A stretch of DNA of 64,000 nt from Nitratireductor aquimarinus (GCF_017255295.1 NZ_JAFKDE010000011.1:102313-166312), one strand, 5' to 3'. Shown: positions 35,435 through 44,120, numbered from the stretch's first letter. Notes: a model not told the origin generated them from the sequence alone. Made by a program: numbers and translations.

Positions 35435-35646
35435 TTCGCTCCTGCCCTGGGTGATGGCAAGCGGTTTCTGTGGTTCGTGCCAGCCTGGAGGTGGAGACCG
35501 AAGGCATGCTCCGAAGCCGGATACAGTGCTGCCGATCATCGTTTCCCGGAGTTGCATGGCTCCAGCCGGCAATGCAGCGTTCTCCGGAAGATGGACGCCG
35601 GGTCGGAAAATGCCGGGGCGCACACTTTGGCGCGCCCCGGTTTTTT
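35435..35646 (+). ncRNA. Candidate small RNA ending at a strong terminator
   Basis: A plus-strand stretch with no credible protein lies between two minus-strand genes and ends in a textbook intrinsic terminator. It contains potential hairpins, for example TGCATGGC/GCC-ATGCA near 35550 and TGCCG/CGGCA around 35530-35573. No upstream plus-strand gene could use the terminator, so an independent transcript is implied. The 5' end is a guess and I found no clear promoter. I do not recognise it as a known RNA family. Confidence 0.35.
35613..35646 (+). terminator. Rho-independent terminator
   Basis: A perfect 9-bp GC stem, CCGGGGCGC and GCGCCCCGG, with a ten-base loop, is followed directly by TTTTTT. 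On the minus strand there is no equivalent T-run, so it works left to right. Confidence 0.8.
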
Positions 35647-35703
35647 GTAGAAGTTCGATATCACCGAACAAGGGCGGAGAGTATCAACCACCCTGCCCTG
35701 AAA

Positions 35704-36453
35704 TCAGATGGTCACGCCGCCATCCACGAGAACGGCCTGACCGCTGACGAAGCGGCTTTCGTCCGACAGGAGAAACACGACCAGCGGTGTGATGTCGTCG
35801 ACCGTCGCAAGCCGCCCCATGGGCTGACGCGCGATAAAATCCTTCTCGGCCTGAACGGGATCCGGCGCAGCGGCGATGCGACCGCGCAGCGACGGCGTGT
35901 CGACCGTGCCGGGGCAGAGCGCATTGCAGCGCACGCCCTGCTTTACGAAATCGGCCGCAACGGACTTTGTGAGGCCGATCACGGCCGCCTTCGTGGCGCC
36001 GTAGACCGCGCGGTTGACGAAGCCTTTGATGGATGACGCCATCGACGCCATGTTGAGAACGGACACGCTGCCCGCCTCTTCGGCCCGTTCCAGCATGCCG
36101 GGTAGAAACGCCTGCGTCATGCGAACCATGGAGGTCACATTGAGATCCATGCTGAACGCCCAGTCGTCCTCGGAGACATCGAGAATGCTGCCGTGATGGA
36201 CGAAGCCGGCGCAATTGAAGAGGCCATCGAGCTGGCCGACCCTGCCGGCGAGCGCATCGATTGCGCTGCGGTCGCGCACATCCAGCCGGTGCGTTTCGAT
36301 GGACGCGTTTTCAGCGGCAAGAGAGGCAAGCCCTTCCTCGTTGATATCGACGGCCACGACCGACGCCCCCTCTGCTGCGCAGGCCAGCGCGCTTGCCCGG
36401 CCGATGCCCTGAGCTGCTGCCGATACCAGAATCCGCTTCCCCTGAAGTCGCAT
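35704..36453 (-). CDS. Short-chain dehydrogenase, BDH2/DHRS6-like
   Basis: NAD(P)-dependent classical SDR of 249 aa. It has the cofactor motif SAAAQGIGRA (residues 11-20), VAVDINEE (NAD preference), NCAGFVHHGS, and the catalytic Ser137, Tyr151 and Lys155 (YGATK). FVHHGS, NMASMASSIKGFVNRAVY and CPGTVDTPSL match the branch of human BDH2, for which 3-hydroxybutyrate, 4-oxoproline, dihydroxybenzoate and 2-keto-3-deoxyfuconate activities are reported. ATG 36453 has GAGGGGAGAA upstream; a 286-aa reading from 36564 lacks similarity. It stands alone, so the substrate is unknown. Confidence 0.87.
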   Translation of the reverse strand: MRLQGKRILVSAAAQGIGRASALACAAEGASVVAVDINEEGLASLAAENASIETHRLDVRDRSAIDALAGRVGQLDGLFNCAGFVHHGSILDVSEDDWAFSMDLNVTSMVRMTQAFLPGMLERAEEAGSVSVLNMASMASSIKGFVNRAVYGATKAAVIGLTKSVAADFVKQGVRCNALCPGTVDTPSLRGRIAAAPDPVQAEKDFIARQPMGRLATVDDITPLVVFLLSDESRFVSGQAVLVDGGVTI

Positions 36454-36693
36454 GCAAAGTTCTCCCCTCACTGTCGGACAGCAGCCCGCTACAAACGTTT
36501 GCATACAAGCAGCCTTTTCGCGTGGAACAAATGGGCCAGAGAGGATAATTTGTGCGCTAAACACTGATGTCCGCGCAGGATCATCAACATTGACGGTCCG
36601 TTAGACTGATTTTTGTTGCCGACCGGTCATCGCGCTGTAACATGGCGGGAATAACCGCTGCGATATCAACGCAGAAACAATGGGAGTGCTTTC

Positions 36694-37818
36694 ATGACTT
36701 TGATCAAACGACGCAACTTCATCAAGGGCGCGGGCGCTGTGGCAGGACTGTCGCTGGCGGCGCCGCTCATCTCGCGCAGCTATGCGCAGGGCTCTTCCGG
36801 CGCGGTCAACATCTTCGCCTGGGCCGGTTACCTCAACGACGACATGATCGGCGCTTTCGAAAAGGCGACGGGCATCAAGGCCAATTACACCCCCTACGGC
36901 ACCAATGACGAACTGCTGAACCAGCTTCGCGCCAACAATGGCGGCGGGTTCGACATCATCTGGCCGACGGTCGATCGCGTGCCCAATTATGTCGAGTTCG
37001 AGCTGGTGCAGCCGATCGACGAAAGCAAGGTCAACGTCGACAACTGCCTGCCGAGCGCCTGGAAGAATTCTGAAAATCTCGGCGCGGTCATCGACGGCAA
37101 GCGCTATCAGGTGCCCACCGACTGGGGTACGGAAGCGGTTTCCTTCGACAAGGATCAGGCTCCGCTGGAATACGGCACCGCCTCCTATGGCGACATCTGG
37201 AAGCCGGAAATGAAGGGCAAGGCCACCGTGCGCGGCCATTCGGGTCTTGTCGGTCTCGGCCTCTGGCTCGAAGCCGAAGGCAAGCTGCCCATGCCGATGG
37301 CGGACGCCTTCAAGTCCGAAGAGAACATGGTCAAGATCTATGACGTGATTCTCGAGGAAGCGATTGCCCGCAAGGCCAACATCGCGCAGTTCTGGTCCAA
37401 CGAGAACGAAGCGCAGGGCGCATTCCGCATCAATGGCTGCACCATCGGCCAGACGTGGGATTCCACTGCAGCGGCTCTCGGCAAGGAAGGTCTTCCCGTC
37501 GGCTTCATCGCGCCGAAGGAAGGCGCGCTGGCGTGGATGGAAGGCGTTGCAATCCCGAAGGGTGCGGAAAACCTTGAGCAGGCCTATGCCTTCATCAACT
37601 GGTTCCTGACGCCGGAAGCCGGCGCCATGTACACCAATGCAACCTCGATCAACTCCACCGCCGTTGGCGCTGCCGACAAGACGACGGACGAGGCCAAGGC
37701 CTTCTTCGCCGCCGCATATCCCGGCGACGCGCTGGACAAGCTGTGGTGGTGGCCGATCCAGGAAAGCTGGTTCGTCGCCAAGCGCAACGAATATCAGGAC
37801 CGTTTCCTCTCGGCCTGA
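36694..37818 (+). CDS. Polyamine-type ABC transporter substrate-binding protein (PotD/PotF family)
   Basis: Periplasmic receptor of 374 aa with a twin-arginine-like signal (KRRNFIKGAGAVAGLSLAAP), cleaved near SYAQG. The mature protein has the PotD features VNIFAWAGYLND, ATGIKANYTPYGTNDELL, VPTDWGTEAVSFD and NWFLTPEAGA. ATG 36694 has GGGAG upstream. ATPase and two permeases follow in order. Members of this family bind putrescine, spermidine or other cations, so the ligand is not fixed by sequence. Confidence 0.9.
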   Translation: MTLIKRRNFIKGAGAVAGLSLAAPLISRSYAQGSSGAVNIFAWAGYLNDDMIGAFEKATGIKANYTPYGTNDELLNQLRANNGGGFDIIWPTVDRVPNYVEFELVQPIDESKVNVDNCLPSAWKNSENLGAVIDGKRYQVPTDWGTEAVSFDKDQAPLEYGTASYGDIWKPEMKGKATVRGHSGLVGLGLWLEAEGKLPMPMADAFKSEENMVKIYDVILEEAIARKANIAQFWSNENEAQGAFRINGCTIGQTWDSTAAALGKEGLPVGFIAPKEGALAWMEGVAIPKGAENLEQAYAFINWFLTPEAGAMYTNATSINSTAVGAADKTTDEAKAFFAAAYPGDALDKLWWWPIQESWFVAKRNEYQDRFLSA

Positions 37819-37840
37819 GGCACGCTAAACAACGGACGAT

Positions 37841-37917
37841 GGCGTTCGCCCCTCATCCGCCTGCCGGCACCGTCTCCCCGCGTACGGGGAGAAGGACGAA
37901 GCGGAGGGGCGAGCGCC
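37841..37917. repeat. Nested palindrome between binding protein and ATPase genes
   Basis: Outer arms GGCGTTCGCCCCTC and GAGGGGCGAGCGCC enclose an inner hairpin TCTCCCCGCGTACGGGGAGA. This is a REP-like element of the CTTCTCCCCG family also present at 39937-40071. In this position it could protect the upstream mRNA and raise expression of the binding protein relative to the membrane genes. Confidence 0.75.
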
Positions 37918-37972
37918 GACATATTCAAAAGAACGCGGACCATAATACCGCGCGCACCAGAACCGGGGGACC

Positions 37973-39037
37973 ATGTCACATTCCGTAGAGCTCGATCATG
38001 TCGGCGTTACTTTCGGGGCGACCCGTGCCGTCGACGACGTCTCCTTCACGGTCGAAGGCGGAGAGTTTTTCTCCATTCTCGGCCCCTCCGGCTGTGGCAA
38101 GACCACTCTGCTGCGGGTGATCGCCGGCTTTTTGAAGCCGACCGAAGGCCGCGTTCTGATCGGCGACAGGGACATGACCCCGCTGGGGCCCAATCAGCGC
38201 CCCACCGCGATGATCTTCCAGTCGCTTGCGCTCTTCCCGCTGATGCCAGTCTGGGAAAACATAGCCTTCGGGCTGGAGGCGCGTGGCATCGCAAAGGCCG
38301 AGCGGCGCAAAAAGGCCGACGAGCTTCTGAAACTGATCGCGCTTGAAGGCTATGGCGACCGCATGCCGGGCGAGCTTTCCGGCGGTCAGCGCCAGCGCGT
38401 GGCCATTGCGCGCGCGCTCGCGGTCGAGCCGCAGGTTCTGCTTCTCGACGAGCCGCTTTCCGCGCTTGATCTCAAGCTGCGCCAGCACATGCGCGCCGAG
38501 CTGCGGGCGCTGCAGAAACGCACGGGCGTTACCTTCATCTACATCACGCATGACCAGTCCGAGGCGCTCGCCATGTCGGACCGCGTTGCGGTGATGAGCG
38601 CCGGCGTGGTGCAGCAGGTGGGCGCACCGCGCGAACTTTACGACAATCCGGCCACGCCTTTCGTCGCCACCTTCGTTGGCGAGACCAACGCCCTGCCCTG
38701 CACGGTGAAAGGCATCGAGAACGGCATCGCGACGGTGGAGAGCGCCCATGGCACGCTGAGCGGCCGCGCGGGCGACGGGCTTTCAGCGGGTGCGACAGCG
38801 AAGCTTTATGTGCGCCCCGAGGCGCTGAAGCCGAACGGTGGAACCAACCGGTTGGCCGCCACCATCGAGCGGATCGATTTCGAGGGCGCTTTTGCGCTCG
38901 CGCACGGCATGGCCGGGGACGGCATGCCGCTGGTTGCCTCCATCGCCAGCACGGAACTCGCAGCCGCACCCGCCATTGGCGAGAAATCCGGTTTCGGCTT
39001 TGAGAGCGCAAACGCCGTGGTGCTGCCCGATGTCTGA
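37973..39037 (+). CDS. Polyamine-type ABC transporter ATP-binding protein (PotA family)
   Basis: ATPase of 354 aa with Walker A GPSGCGKT (residues 37-44), Q-loop IFQSLALFP, signature LSGGQRQR (135-142), Walker [13 protein letters not shown] and the switch His in [13 protein letters not shown]-terminal TOBE domain (about 280-350) is usual for PotA. The start has GGGGGA upstream. The next gene overlaps its stop by eight bases. Confidence 0.92.
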   Translation: MSHSVELDHVGVTFGATRAVDDVSFTVEGGEFFSILGPSGCGKTTLLRVIAGFLKPTEGRVLIGDRDMTPLGPNQRPTAMIFQSLALFPLMPVWENIAFGLEARGIAKAERRKKADELLKLIALEGYGDRMPGELSGGQRQRVAIARALAVEPQVLLLDEPLSALDLKLRQHMRAELRALQKRTGVTFIYITHDQSEALAMSDRVAVMSAGVVQQVGAPRELYDNPATPFVATFVGETNALPCTVKGIENGIATVESAHGTLSGRAGDGLSAGATAKLYVRPEALKPNGGTNRLAATIERIDFEGAFALAHGMAGDGMPLVASIASTELAAAPAIGEKSGFGFESANAVVLPDV

Positions 39038-39911
39038 TCTCTACAGACGTTTTGGCGGGGGGCTTGGCACGCTGTTTCTGGCGCTGGTCGGCGCGTGGCT
39101 CGCCGGCATGGTGCTCGCGCCCAATGTGATGATGATCGACTACGCGCTGCGGCCCAACCTGCCGCCATCGCAGCTCGGCGGGCCGAATGATGTCTATTCG
39201 CTCGACAACATTCTCTACCTCGCGAATGAGGGTGTTCACCGTGCGATCTTCTTCAAGACCGTGTGGGCGAGCGCGCTTGTCGCTTTCATCACTTTTCTGG
39301 TGTGTTATCCGATGGCCTTCTGGCTTGCCCAGAACGCGACGGTGAACCAGACGGCCATCGTGCTTCTCGCGCTGACCATTCCGTTCTGGATCAACGAGGT
39401 GTTGCGTACGCTTGCCTGGTATATCCTGCTTGCGTTTCGCGGGCCGCTGAACGCCTTTCTTCTGTCGCTTGGCATCATTGATGAACCGGTGCGCTGGTAT
39501 GGCGATGGCGGCGTGCTGGCCGGCATGACCTACGCCTACATCCTGTTCATGCTGTTTCCGATCTACAACGCGATTGAGTCTCTCGACAAATCGCAGATCG
39601 AGGCAGCGCGCGATCTTGGCGCATCCACCTGGCGCATTCATTGGCGGGTGGTCATCCCGCATGCCAAGGCGGGCATCGCCACGGGCTGTGTCTTCACCTT
39701 CATGCTCGCCGCCGGCAGCTATGTCGCGCCAGCCCTTCTCGGCGCGCCCGGCAGCCGCTGGTTCACCGAGATCATCTACAACTGGTTCTTCGAAGGCGGG
39801 GACTGGAACCGGGGCGCAGCCTATGCGCTGGTTCTTCTGGTGCTGTGCCTTGCAGTGGTGCTGATCACGCTGCGCATCGCCCGCGTGAGCCTGACGGAGG
39901 TGGCGAAATGA
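39030..39911 (+). CDS. Polyamine-type ABC transporter permease (PotB family)
   Basis: Inner-membrane permease of 293 aa with six hydrophobic segments. It carries the EAA loop EAARDLGASTWRIHWRVVIPHAKAGI near residue 190, which docks on the ATPase, and an AFWLAQNATVNQ segment in the core. ATG 39030 overlaps the ATPase stop (ATGTCTGA), so it is co-translated; upstream in-frame codons lie inside the ATPase gene. Confidence 0.9.
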   Translation: MSDLYRRFGGGLGTLFLALVGAWLAGMVLAPNVMMIDYALRPNLPPSQLGGPNDVYSLDNILYLANEGVHRAIFFKTVWASALVAFITFLVCYPMAFWLAQNATVNQTAIVLLALTIPFWINEVLRTLAWYILLAFRGPLNAFLLSLGIIDEPVRWYGDGGVLAGMTYAYILFMLFPIYNAIESLDKSQIEAARDLGASTWRIHWRVVIPHAKAGIATGCVFTFMLAAGSYVAPALLGAPGSRWFTEIIYNWFFEGGDWNRGAAYALVLLVLCLAVVLITLRIARVSLTEVAK

Positions 39912-39936
39912 GTCTGGTGTTCATTCGTCCATGCAG

Positions 39937-40071
39937 GCGCTGCCCCTCATCCGCCCTTCGGGCACCTTCTCCCCGCGCACGGGGAGAAGGAAACGCGCCG
40001 AGATATCCGCAGCCTTTCCTCGCCCCGTTTACGGGGAGAGGATGCCGGCAGGCAGGTGAGGGGCAGCGCCA
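39937..40071. repeat. REP-like palindromic element inside the transporter operon
   Basis: Outer arms GCGCTGCCCCTCATC and GGTGAGGGGCAGCGCC enclose smaller hairpins (CTTCTCCCCGCGCACGGGGA, CCCCGTTTACGGGG). It fills the 190-bp gap between two permease genes that normally abut. It is likely an inserted intergenic element and may be transcribed as structured RNA within the operon. Confidence 0.75.
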
Positions 40072-40101
40072 GCCTCTCTGGGTAGCCCCGGAGGTTCGCG
40101 C

Positions 40102-40908
40102 ATGAGTGCCGCTGACCGCATCGCCCGGGCCATGTTCGGCTTCTATATGGTGGCGTTCTTTCTCTACCTGTTCGCACCGCTTGCGATCATGGGCATCGCC
40201 ACATTCAACACCAGCCGCTTCCCGACCGTGACGCCGTGGCGCGGCACGACGCTTCAATGGTTCGATGCGCTGTGGAGCGACAGCGGCATGTGGCAGTCGC
40301 TGTGGACCTCCTTCATCGTCGCCTTCTTCGTTGTGATCACCGTTCTGCCCATCGGCACGGCGGCAGCGCTTGTTCTCACGAGCCTGCATGCGCGCGCCCG
40401 CAGCTTCATGTATGCGGTCATGGTGTCGCCGCTGCTCACGCCCGGCGTGGTCATCGGCATCGCCACACTGGTTCTGTGGCGGCAGCTCGGCGTCGGCGGC
40501 GGCGTGTTTCTGATCGTGGTGGCGCAGGCGAGCTTCATCATCTGCTATGTCATGCTGATGATCACGGCGCGGCTCCAGCGCTTTGACCCGACACAGGAAG
40601 AAGCGGCCCTTGGTCTCGGCGCATCGAAATTCATGGTGTTCCGCCGCGTGCTCCTGCCCTTCCTGAAACCCGCGCTCATCGCAGCCGGTTTCCTGGCGAT
40701 CCTGCAATCCATCGAGAACTACAACACGACGCTGTTCGTGCGCGGTTTCGATACGCCGCTGACGGTCTACATCGCCACCAAGGTGCGCACGGGCCTGACG
40801 CCCGCCGTGAATGCGCTGGCGTTGATCATGATCGCGATCACGGTGCTTGGAGCCATCGCCTATGAGATTGCCCGCCGCCGCAGCGCCGCGCGGATGGCGG
40901 CGGATTAG
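40102..40908 (+). CDS. Polyamine-type ABC transporter permease (PotC family)
   Basis: Second permease, 268 aa, six hydrophobic segments. It has the EAA loop EEAALGLGASKFMVFRRVLLPFLKPALIA near residue 170 and the PotC-like N-terminal FAPLAIMGIATFNTSRFP. GGAGG lies seven bases upstream of ATG 40102. It completes the four-gene transporter; its stop lies at the edge of the next palindrome. Confidence 0.9.
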   Translation: MSAADRIARAMFGFYMVAFFLYLFAPLAIMGIATFNTSRFPTVTPWRGTTLQWFDALWSDSGMWQSLWTSFIVAFFVVITVLPIGTAAALVLTSLHARARSFMYAVMVSPLLTPGVVIGIATLVLWRQLGVGGGVFLIVVAQASFIICYVMLMITARLQRFDPTQEEAALGLGASKFMVFRRVLLPFLKPALIAAGFLAILQSIENYNTTLFVRGFDTPLTVYIATKVRTGLTPAVNALALIMIAITVLGAIAYEIARRRSAARMAAD

Positions 40909-40957
40909 AGCAATTCCGGACGGAAAACCGGGGCCCACTTTTTCCGGAATTGCTCTA
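40906..40957. repeat. Perfect 15-bp inverted repeat, AGAGCAATTCC family
   Basis: TAGAGCAATTCCGGA and TCCGGAATTGCTCTA flank a 22-base loop, starting on the stop codon of the permease gene. It lies between convergent genes. Related sequences lie at 48606, 51434 and 55634, and a degenerate one at 26852. This element type is very common in Phyllobacteriaceae genomes. Confidence 0.8.
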
Positions 40958-40967
40958 GCCCAGCGAT

Positions 40968-41399
40968 CTAACGATCGATCCGCGTCGACAGGATGATGGA
41001 GCTCATTGTCCGGTCGACGCCCTTCAGTGCGCCAATCGTGTCGATCACCGCATCAAGCTCGGCCACCGACGGCGCTTCGACGACGATGATCATGTCGAAC
41101 GAGCCGCTGACGGAATGGACCGCGCGCACGGCCGGCATCTTCTCCATGGCTGCGATGACATCGCCGGAGAGCTTTGGCGAAACCGTTACCAGAAGATGCG
41201 CGCGGATCTGCGCGGCGTCATATTCGCCTGAGAGCCGCACCGCATAGCCGGCGATTGTGCCGCTGCGCTCCAGCCGCTCGAGCCGGCTTTGCGCGGTGGA
41301 GCGCGAGACCCCGAGCCGTCGTGCGATTTCCGACACCGACATGCGGGCATTCTCACGCAGGAGAGCGATCACCGCACGATCCGCTTGCGATACCGTCAT
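40968..41399 (-). CDS. Lrp/AsnC-family regulator
   Basis: Feast/famine-type regulator, 143 aa. It has an N-terminal AsnC HTH (ENARMSVSEIARRLGVSRSTAQSRLERLERSGTI) and a C-terminal RAM ligand domain (VHSVSGSFDMIIVVEAPSVAELDAVIDTIG). ATG 41399 is used; a TTG at 41420 has no ribosome site. It faces the saccharopine-dehydrogenase-like gene across an AT-rich 123-bp promoter, so lysine or a related amino acid is a plausible effector. Confidence 0.9.
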   Translation of the reverse strand: MTVSQADRAVIALLRENARMSVSEIARRLGVSRSTAQSRLERLERSGTIAGYAVRLSGEYDAAQIRAHLLVTVSPKLSGDVIAAMEKMPAVRAVHSVSGSFDMIIVVEAPSVAELDAVIDTIGALKGVDRTMSSIILSTRIDR

Positions 41400-41522
41400 A
41401 TTGTCCAATCTTATCGTCAATATGTTTAAAATGATAAGTCAAATTACCCGATTTATCTCTTCGATTCAACGCAGATCGGGGTGACACTTGGTGCTCATTC
41501 TACAGAATCGAAAGGGAACGGA

Positions 41523-42626
41523 ATGAAGGAAATCGTCGTCACCGGAGCCGGGCGCATCGGCGCTGCCATTGCTGACATGCTGGTCGCCTCGGGCGATTAT
41601 TCGGTCACCGTTGCCGACCGTTCGGCCGAACAGCTCGCGGCCCTGCCCGAGCACCCGCAGATTGCGGGTGTCGAGGTCGACCTTTCCGACACGAAGGCGC
41701 TGGCTGCCGTTCTGAAGGGCAAGTTCGCCCTGCTCAACGCCGCGCCCTACAATCTGACCGTTCCCATTGCCGAGGCCGCAGCCGAAGCCGGTGTGCATTA
41801 CCTCGACCTTACCGAGGATGTGAAAAGCACGCGTCGCGTGAAGGAGATCGCGGCGACCGCCGACACGGCCTTCATTCCCCAGTGCGGTCTCGCGCCGGGC
41901 TTCATCACCATCGCCGCCAATTCGCTCGCCAAGCGCTTTGACGAGCTGCACGATGTTCGGATGCGCGTCGGCGCGCTGCCGCAGTTTCCGGCCAATGCGC
42001 TCAATTACAATCTCACCTGGTCGCCGGAAGGCGTGATCAACGAGTATTGCGAATCCTGCGAGGCCATTGTCGATGGCGAAATGAAGGAAGTCGCGCCGCT
42101 TGAGGGGCTGGAAGAGTTCTCGCTGGACGGCGTGCGCTACGAAGCGTTCAACACGTCCGGTGGCCTGGGCTCCATCTGCGAGTCGCTCAAGGGACGTGTG
42201 CGCAATCTCAACTACCGCACGATCCGCTATCCCGGTCATGCCTCGATCATGAAGATGCTGCTGAACGATCTGCGCCTGATCGAGCGCCGCGATCTGTTGA
42301 AGGAGATCTTCGAGCACGCACTGCCGACCACCATGCAGGACGTGGTGGTGATCTTCGTGACGATCACGGGCCTGAAGAATGGCCGTTTGGTGCAGGAGAG
42401 CTACGCCAACTCGGTGTTCGCCGATCCGGCAGGGCCGCATGCGCGCAGCGCTATCCAGAAGACGACGGCAGCCGGCATCTGCACCGTGCTTGACCTGCTC
42501 GCCAATGGCAAACTTCCCGCAAAAGGCTTCGTGCAGCAGGAAGACATCGCGCTGGAAGACTTTTTGGCAAACCGCTTCGGCCGCACCTATCAGCCGGACA
42601 GCGGCCCGCAGGCAAAAGCGGCCTGA
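41523..42626 (+). CDS. Saccharopine dehydrogenase family protein
   Basis: NAD(P)-binding oxidoreductase of 367 aa with an N-terminal Rossmann motif VVTGAGRIGAAIADML, a VADRS strand end, VHYLDLTED and CGLAPGF, as in LYS9-type saccharopine reductases. ATG 41523 has AAAGGGA upstream. A role in lysine breakdown through saccharopine is suggested by the family and by the facing Lrp-type regulator, but no lysine-ketoglutarate reductase gene is adjacent. Confidence 0.85.
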   Translation: MKEIVVTGAGRIGAAIADMLVASGDYSVTVADRSAEQLAALPEHPQIAGVEVDLSDTKALAAVLKGKFALLNAAPYNLTVPIAEAAAEAGVHYLDLTEDVKSTRRVKEIAATADTAFIPQCGLAPGFITIAANSLAKRFDELHDVRMRVGALPQFPANALNYNLTWSPEGVINEYCESCEAIVDGEMKEVAPLEGLEEFSLDGVRYEAFNTSGGLGSICESLKGRVRNLNYRTIRYPGHASIMKMLLNDLRLIERRDLLKEIFEHALPTTMQDVVVIFVTITGLKNGRLVQESYANSVFADPAGPHARSAIQKTTAAGICTVLDLLANGKLPAKGFVQQEDIALEDFLANRFGRTYQPDSGPQAKAA

Positions 42627-42725
42627 TCGGGCATTTTTCGGCCAGCGGCGAAATAGGTCGCTGGCCGTACCGTTTCGGCCTCATGTGACATTGCGCGGGT
42701 CAGAACCTCTCCATAATCTCGCGCG

Positions 42726-43649
42726 ATGACAAACGACCGGCCGCTAGTCGGCATCCTCCTGATGATCGGTTTCTGCGCGGTCGCCCCTCTGGGCGACTCG
42801 ATTGCGAAACTGTTGGGCGAGACCATTCCGCTGTTCGAGCTTCTGGTCGTGCGTTTCGCCGCGCAGGTGGTCTTTCTTCTGCCTATCGTCTGGTGGAGCG
42901 GCACGCGGCTCGCACTGCCCGGATACGTCATGCGGCTGACGGTGCTGCGCACGGCGCTTCACATCACCGGCATCGGCGCAATGTTCATGTCGCTGCGCTA
43001 TCTGCCGCTGGCCGACGCCGTGGCAATCGCCTTCGTCATGCCGTTCATCATGCTCGCTTTCGGAAAGTTCTTTCTTGGCGAAGCGATTGGCCCAAGGCGT
43101 CTTGCCGCCTGCACGGTCGGCTTCATCGGCACGCTTCTGGTCGTGCAGCCGAACCTCGTGACCGTGGGCGCACCGGCTTTGCTGCCGCTGGTCGTCGCCT
43201 TTGCCTTCTCAGGCTACATGCTGGTGACGCGAAAGATCTCGCGCGTGGCCGACCCGATTGCGCTTCAGGTGGTGAGCGGCATTTACGCCGTCATCGGTTT
43301 TGCGGCGGTCGCGTTCATTAATCTCGGCTTCGACCTGCCGCAACTGCGCATGGTGCAGCCAGACCTGCGGGAGACGCTGCTCCTGATCGCATCGGGCTTT
43401 TTCGGAACGTTCGGGCACCTGCTCATGACCTGGTCGCTGCGCTTTGCGCCATCGGCCACCGTGGCGCCGATCCAGTATCTGGAGATCCCCTTCGCCACCG
43501 TGATCGGCTGGCTGATCTTCCGCGACCTGCCCAACGGGCTCGCCGCTCTCGGCATCGCCATCACCATTGGCGCAGGGCTCTACATCGTTTTCCGCGAGCG
43601 GGCCATTGCAAGGGATATGCAGGCTCAGCCCTTGCCGGACGCGCAGTAG
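42726..43649 (+). CDS. EamA/DMT-family transporter
   Basis: Ten-helix drug/metabolite transporter of 307 aa with two EamA repeats. The first repeat ends with MFMSLRYLPLADAVAIAFVMP and GEAIGPRRLAACTVGFIGTLLVVQP, and the second with WSLRFAPSATVAPIQYLEIPFATVIGWLIF. Such proteins usually export amino acids or small metabolites. Its end overlaps the end of the convergent ArsR gene by 25 bases. Substrate unknown. Confidence 0.88.
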   Translation: MTNDRPLVGILLMIGFCAVAPLGDSIAKLLGETIPLFELLVVRFAAQVVFLLPIVWWSGTRLALPGYVMRLTVLRTALHITGIGAMFMSLRYLPLADAVAIAFVMPFIMLAFGKFFLGEAIGPRRLAACTVGFIGTLLVVQPNLVTVGAPALLPLVVAFAFSGYMLVTRKISRVADPIALQVVSGIYAVIGFAAVAFINLGFDLPQLRMVQPDLRETLLLIASGFFGTFGHLLMTWSLRFAPSATVAPIQYLEIPFATVIGWLIFRDLPNGLAALGIAITIGAGLYIVFRERAIARDMQAQPLPDAQ

Positions 43650-43939
43650 ATTCCGTAGAGGGTCTGGAGCACCTGCTCCACTTCCTGTGCGGCAAGGCTG
43701 TAATAGATTTGCTGGCCGTCTCGCCGCGTCTCCACCAGCCCCAGCGCCCGTAACTTGCCGAGCTGCTGGGATAAGGCCGACTGGGACATGCCGACCGCTT
43801 CCGCCAGCGCATTCACGCTCGCTTCGCCATCGAGCAGGTGGCAAAGGATCATGAGCCGGTTCTGGTTGGCCATGGCCTTGAGGAGGTCCGAGGCTTGCCG
43901 CGCCTTGCTTTCAAAGGCGGCGATGTCGTTTTCGTTCAT
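43625..43939 (-). CDS. ArsR-family repressor of the BigR/SqrR thiol-sensing type
   Basis: Winged-helix repressor of 104 aa (NRLMILCHLL, ASVNALAEAVGMSQSALSQQLGKLRALGLV, QQIYYSL). It has two cysteines, Cys33 in LMILCHLL and Cys99 in LYGIYCASG. Their positions match the pair that forms a polysulfide bridge in SqrR and BigR, and there is no metal-binding CXC motif. It should therefore sense sulfide-derived persulfides. It faces a DUF2892 protein and RND genes. ATG 43939 is preferred; 43963 would extend through a putative operator. Confidence 0.88.
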   Translation of the reverse strand: MNENDIAAFESKARQASDLLKAMANQNRLMILCHLLDGEASVNALAEAVGMSQSALSQQLGKLRALGLVETRRDGQQIYYSLAAQEVEQVLQTLYGIYCASGKG

Positions 43940-43947
43940 CTGAATAC

Positions 43948-43959
43948 ATGAATTTATGA
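43948..43959. promoter_or_regulatory. Candidate autoregulatory operator of the BigR-like gene
   Basis: CATGAATTTATG is a nearly perfect 12-bp inverted repeat located eight bases upstream of the repressor start. AT-rich palindromes of this kind are bound by BigR/SqrR proteins. Functional assignment is inferred from position. Confidence 0.4.
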
Positions 43960-44075
43960 GCATCTCAGATGTCGGGTGCGCGGGCAGTCATGTCAAGCGC
44001 TCTCGCGGGCTGCTGCACAATCCGATCCATATCGTTGCGGGAAAGTTCAATTCATCGGGTCTTGCATTTCACTCG

Positions 44076-44087
44076 TATATTAATATA
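44076..44087. promoter_or_regulatory. Candidate operator for the DUF2892-RND operon
   Basis: TATATTAATATA is a perfect 12-bp palindrome 33 bases upstream of the DUF2892 start, inside an AT-rich stretch that also holds CATCATAATATTC. It is the likely repressor site on the operon side of the divergent promoter. Confidence 0.45.
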
Positions 44088-44120
44088 TGAAGACATCATA
44101 ATATTCAAGGAGGCATAGCC

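Noticed and set aside
34424..35650. Plus-strand frame of 408 codons opposite the CobW-like GTPase
   Set aside because: Antisense shadow of a gene with clear motifs.
35309..35671. N-terminal extension of the CobW-like GTPase, reading [10 protein letters not shown] repeats
   Set aside because: It translates the 8-bp tandem repeat and the candidate RNA region; a good ribosome site precedes ATG 35308.
41400..41420. TTG start for the Lrp regulator seven codons upstream
   Set aside because: No ribosome site before it, and ATG 41399 fits the family N-terminus.
43940..43963. Longer ArsR start (MLINSCIQ) with an extra cysteine
   Set aside because: It would translate the palindrome proposed as operator; the family begins near the MNENDIAAFE start.
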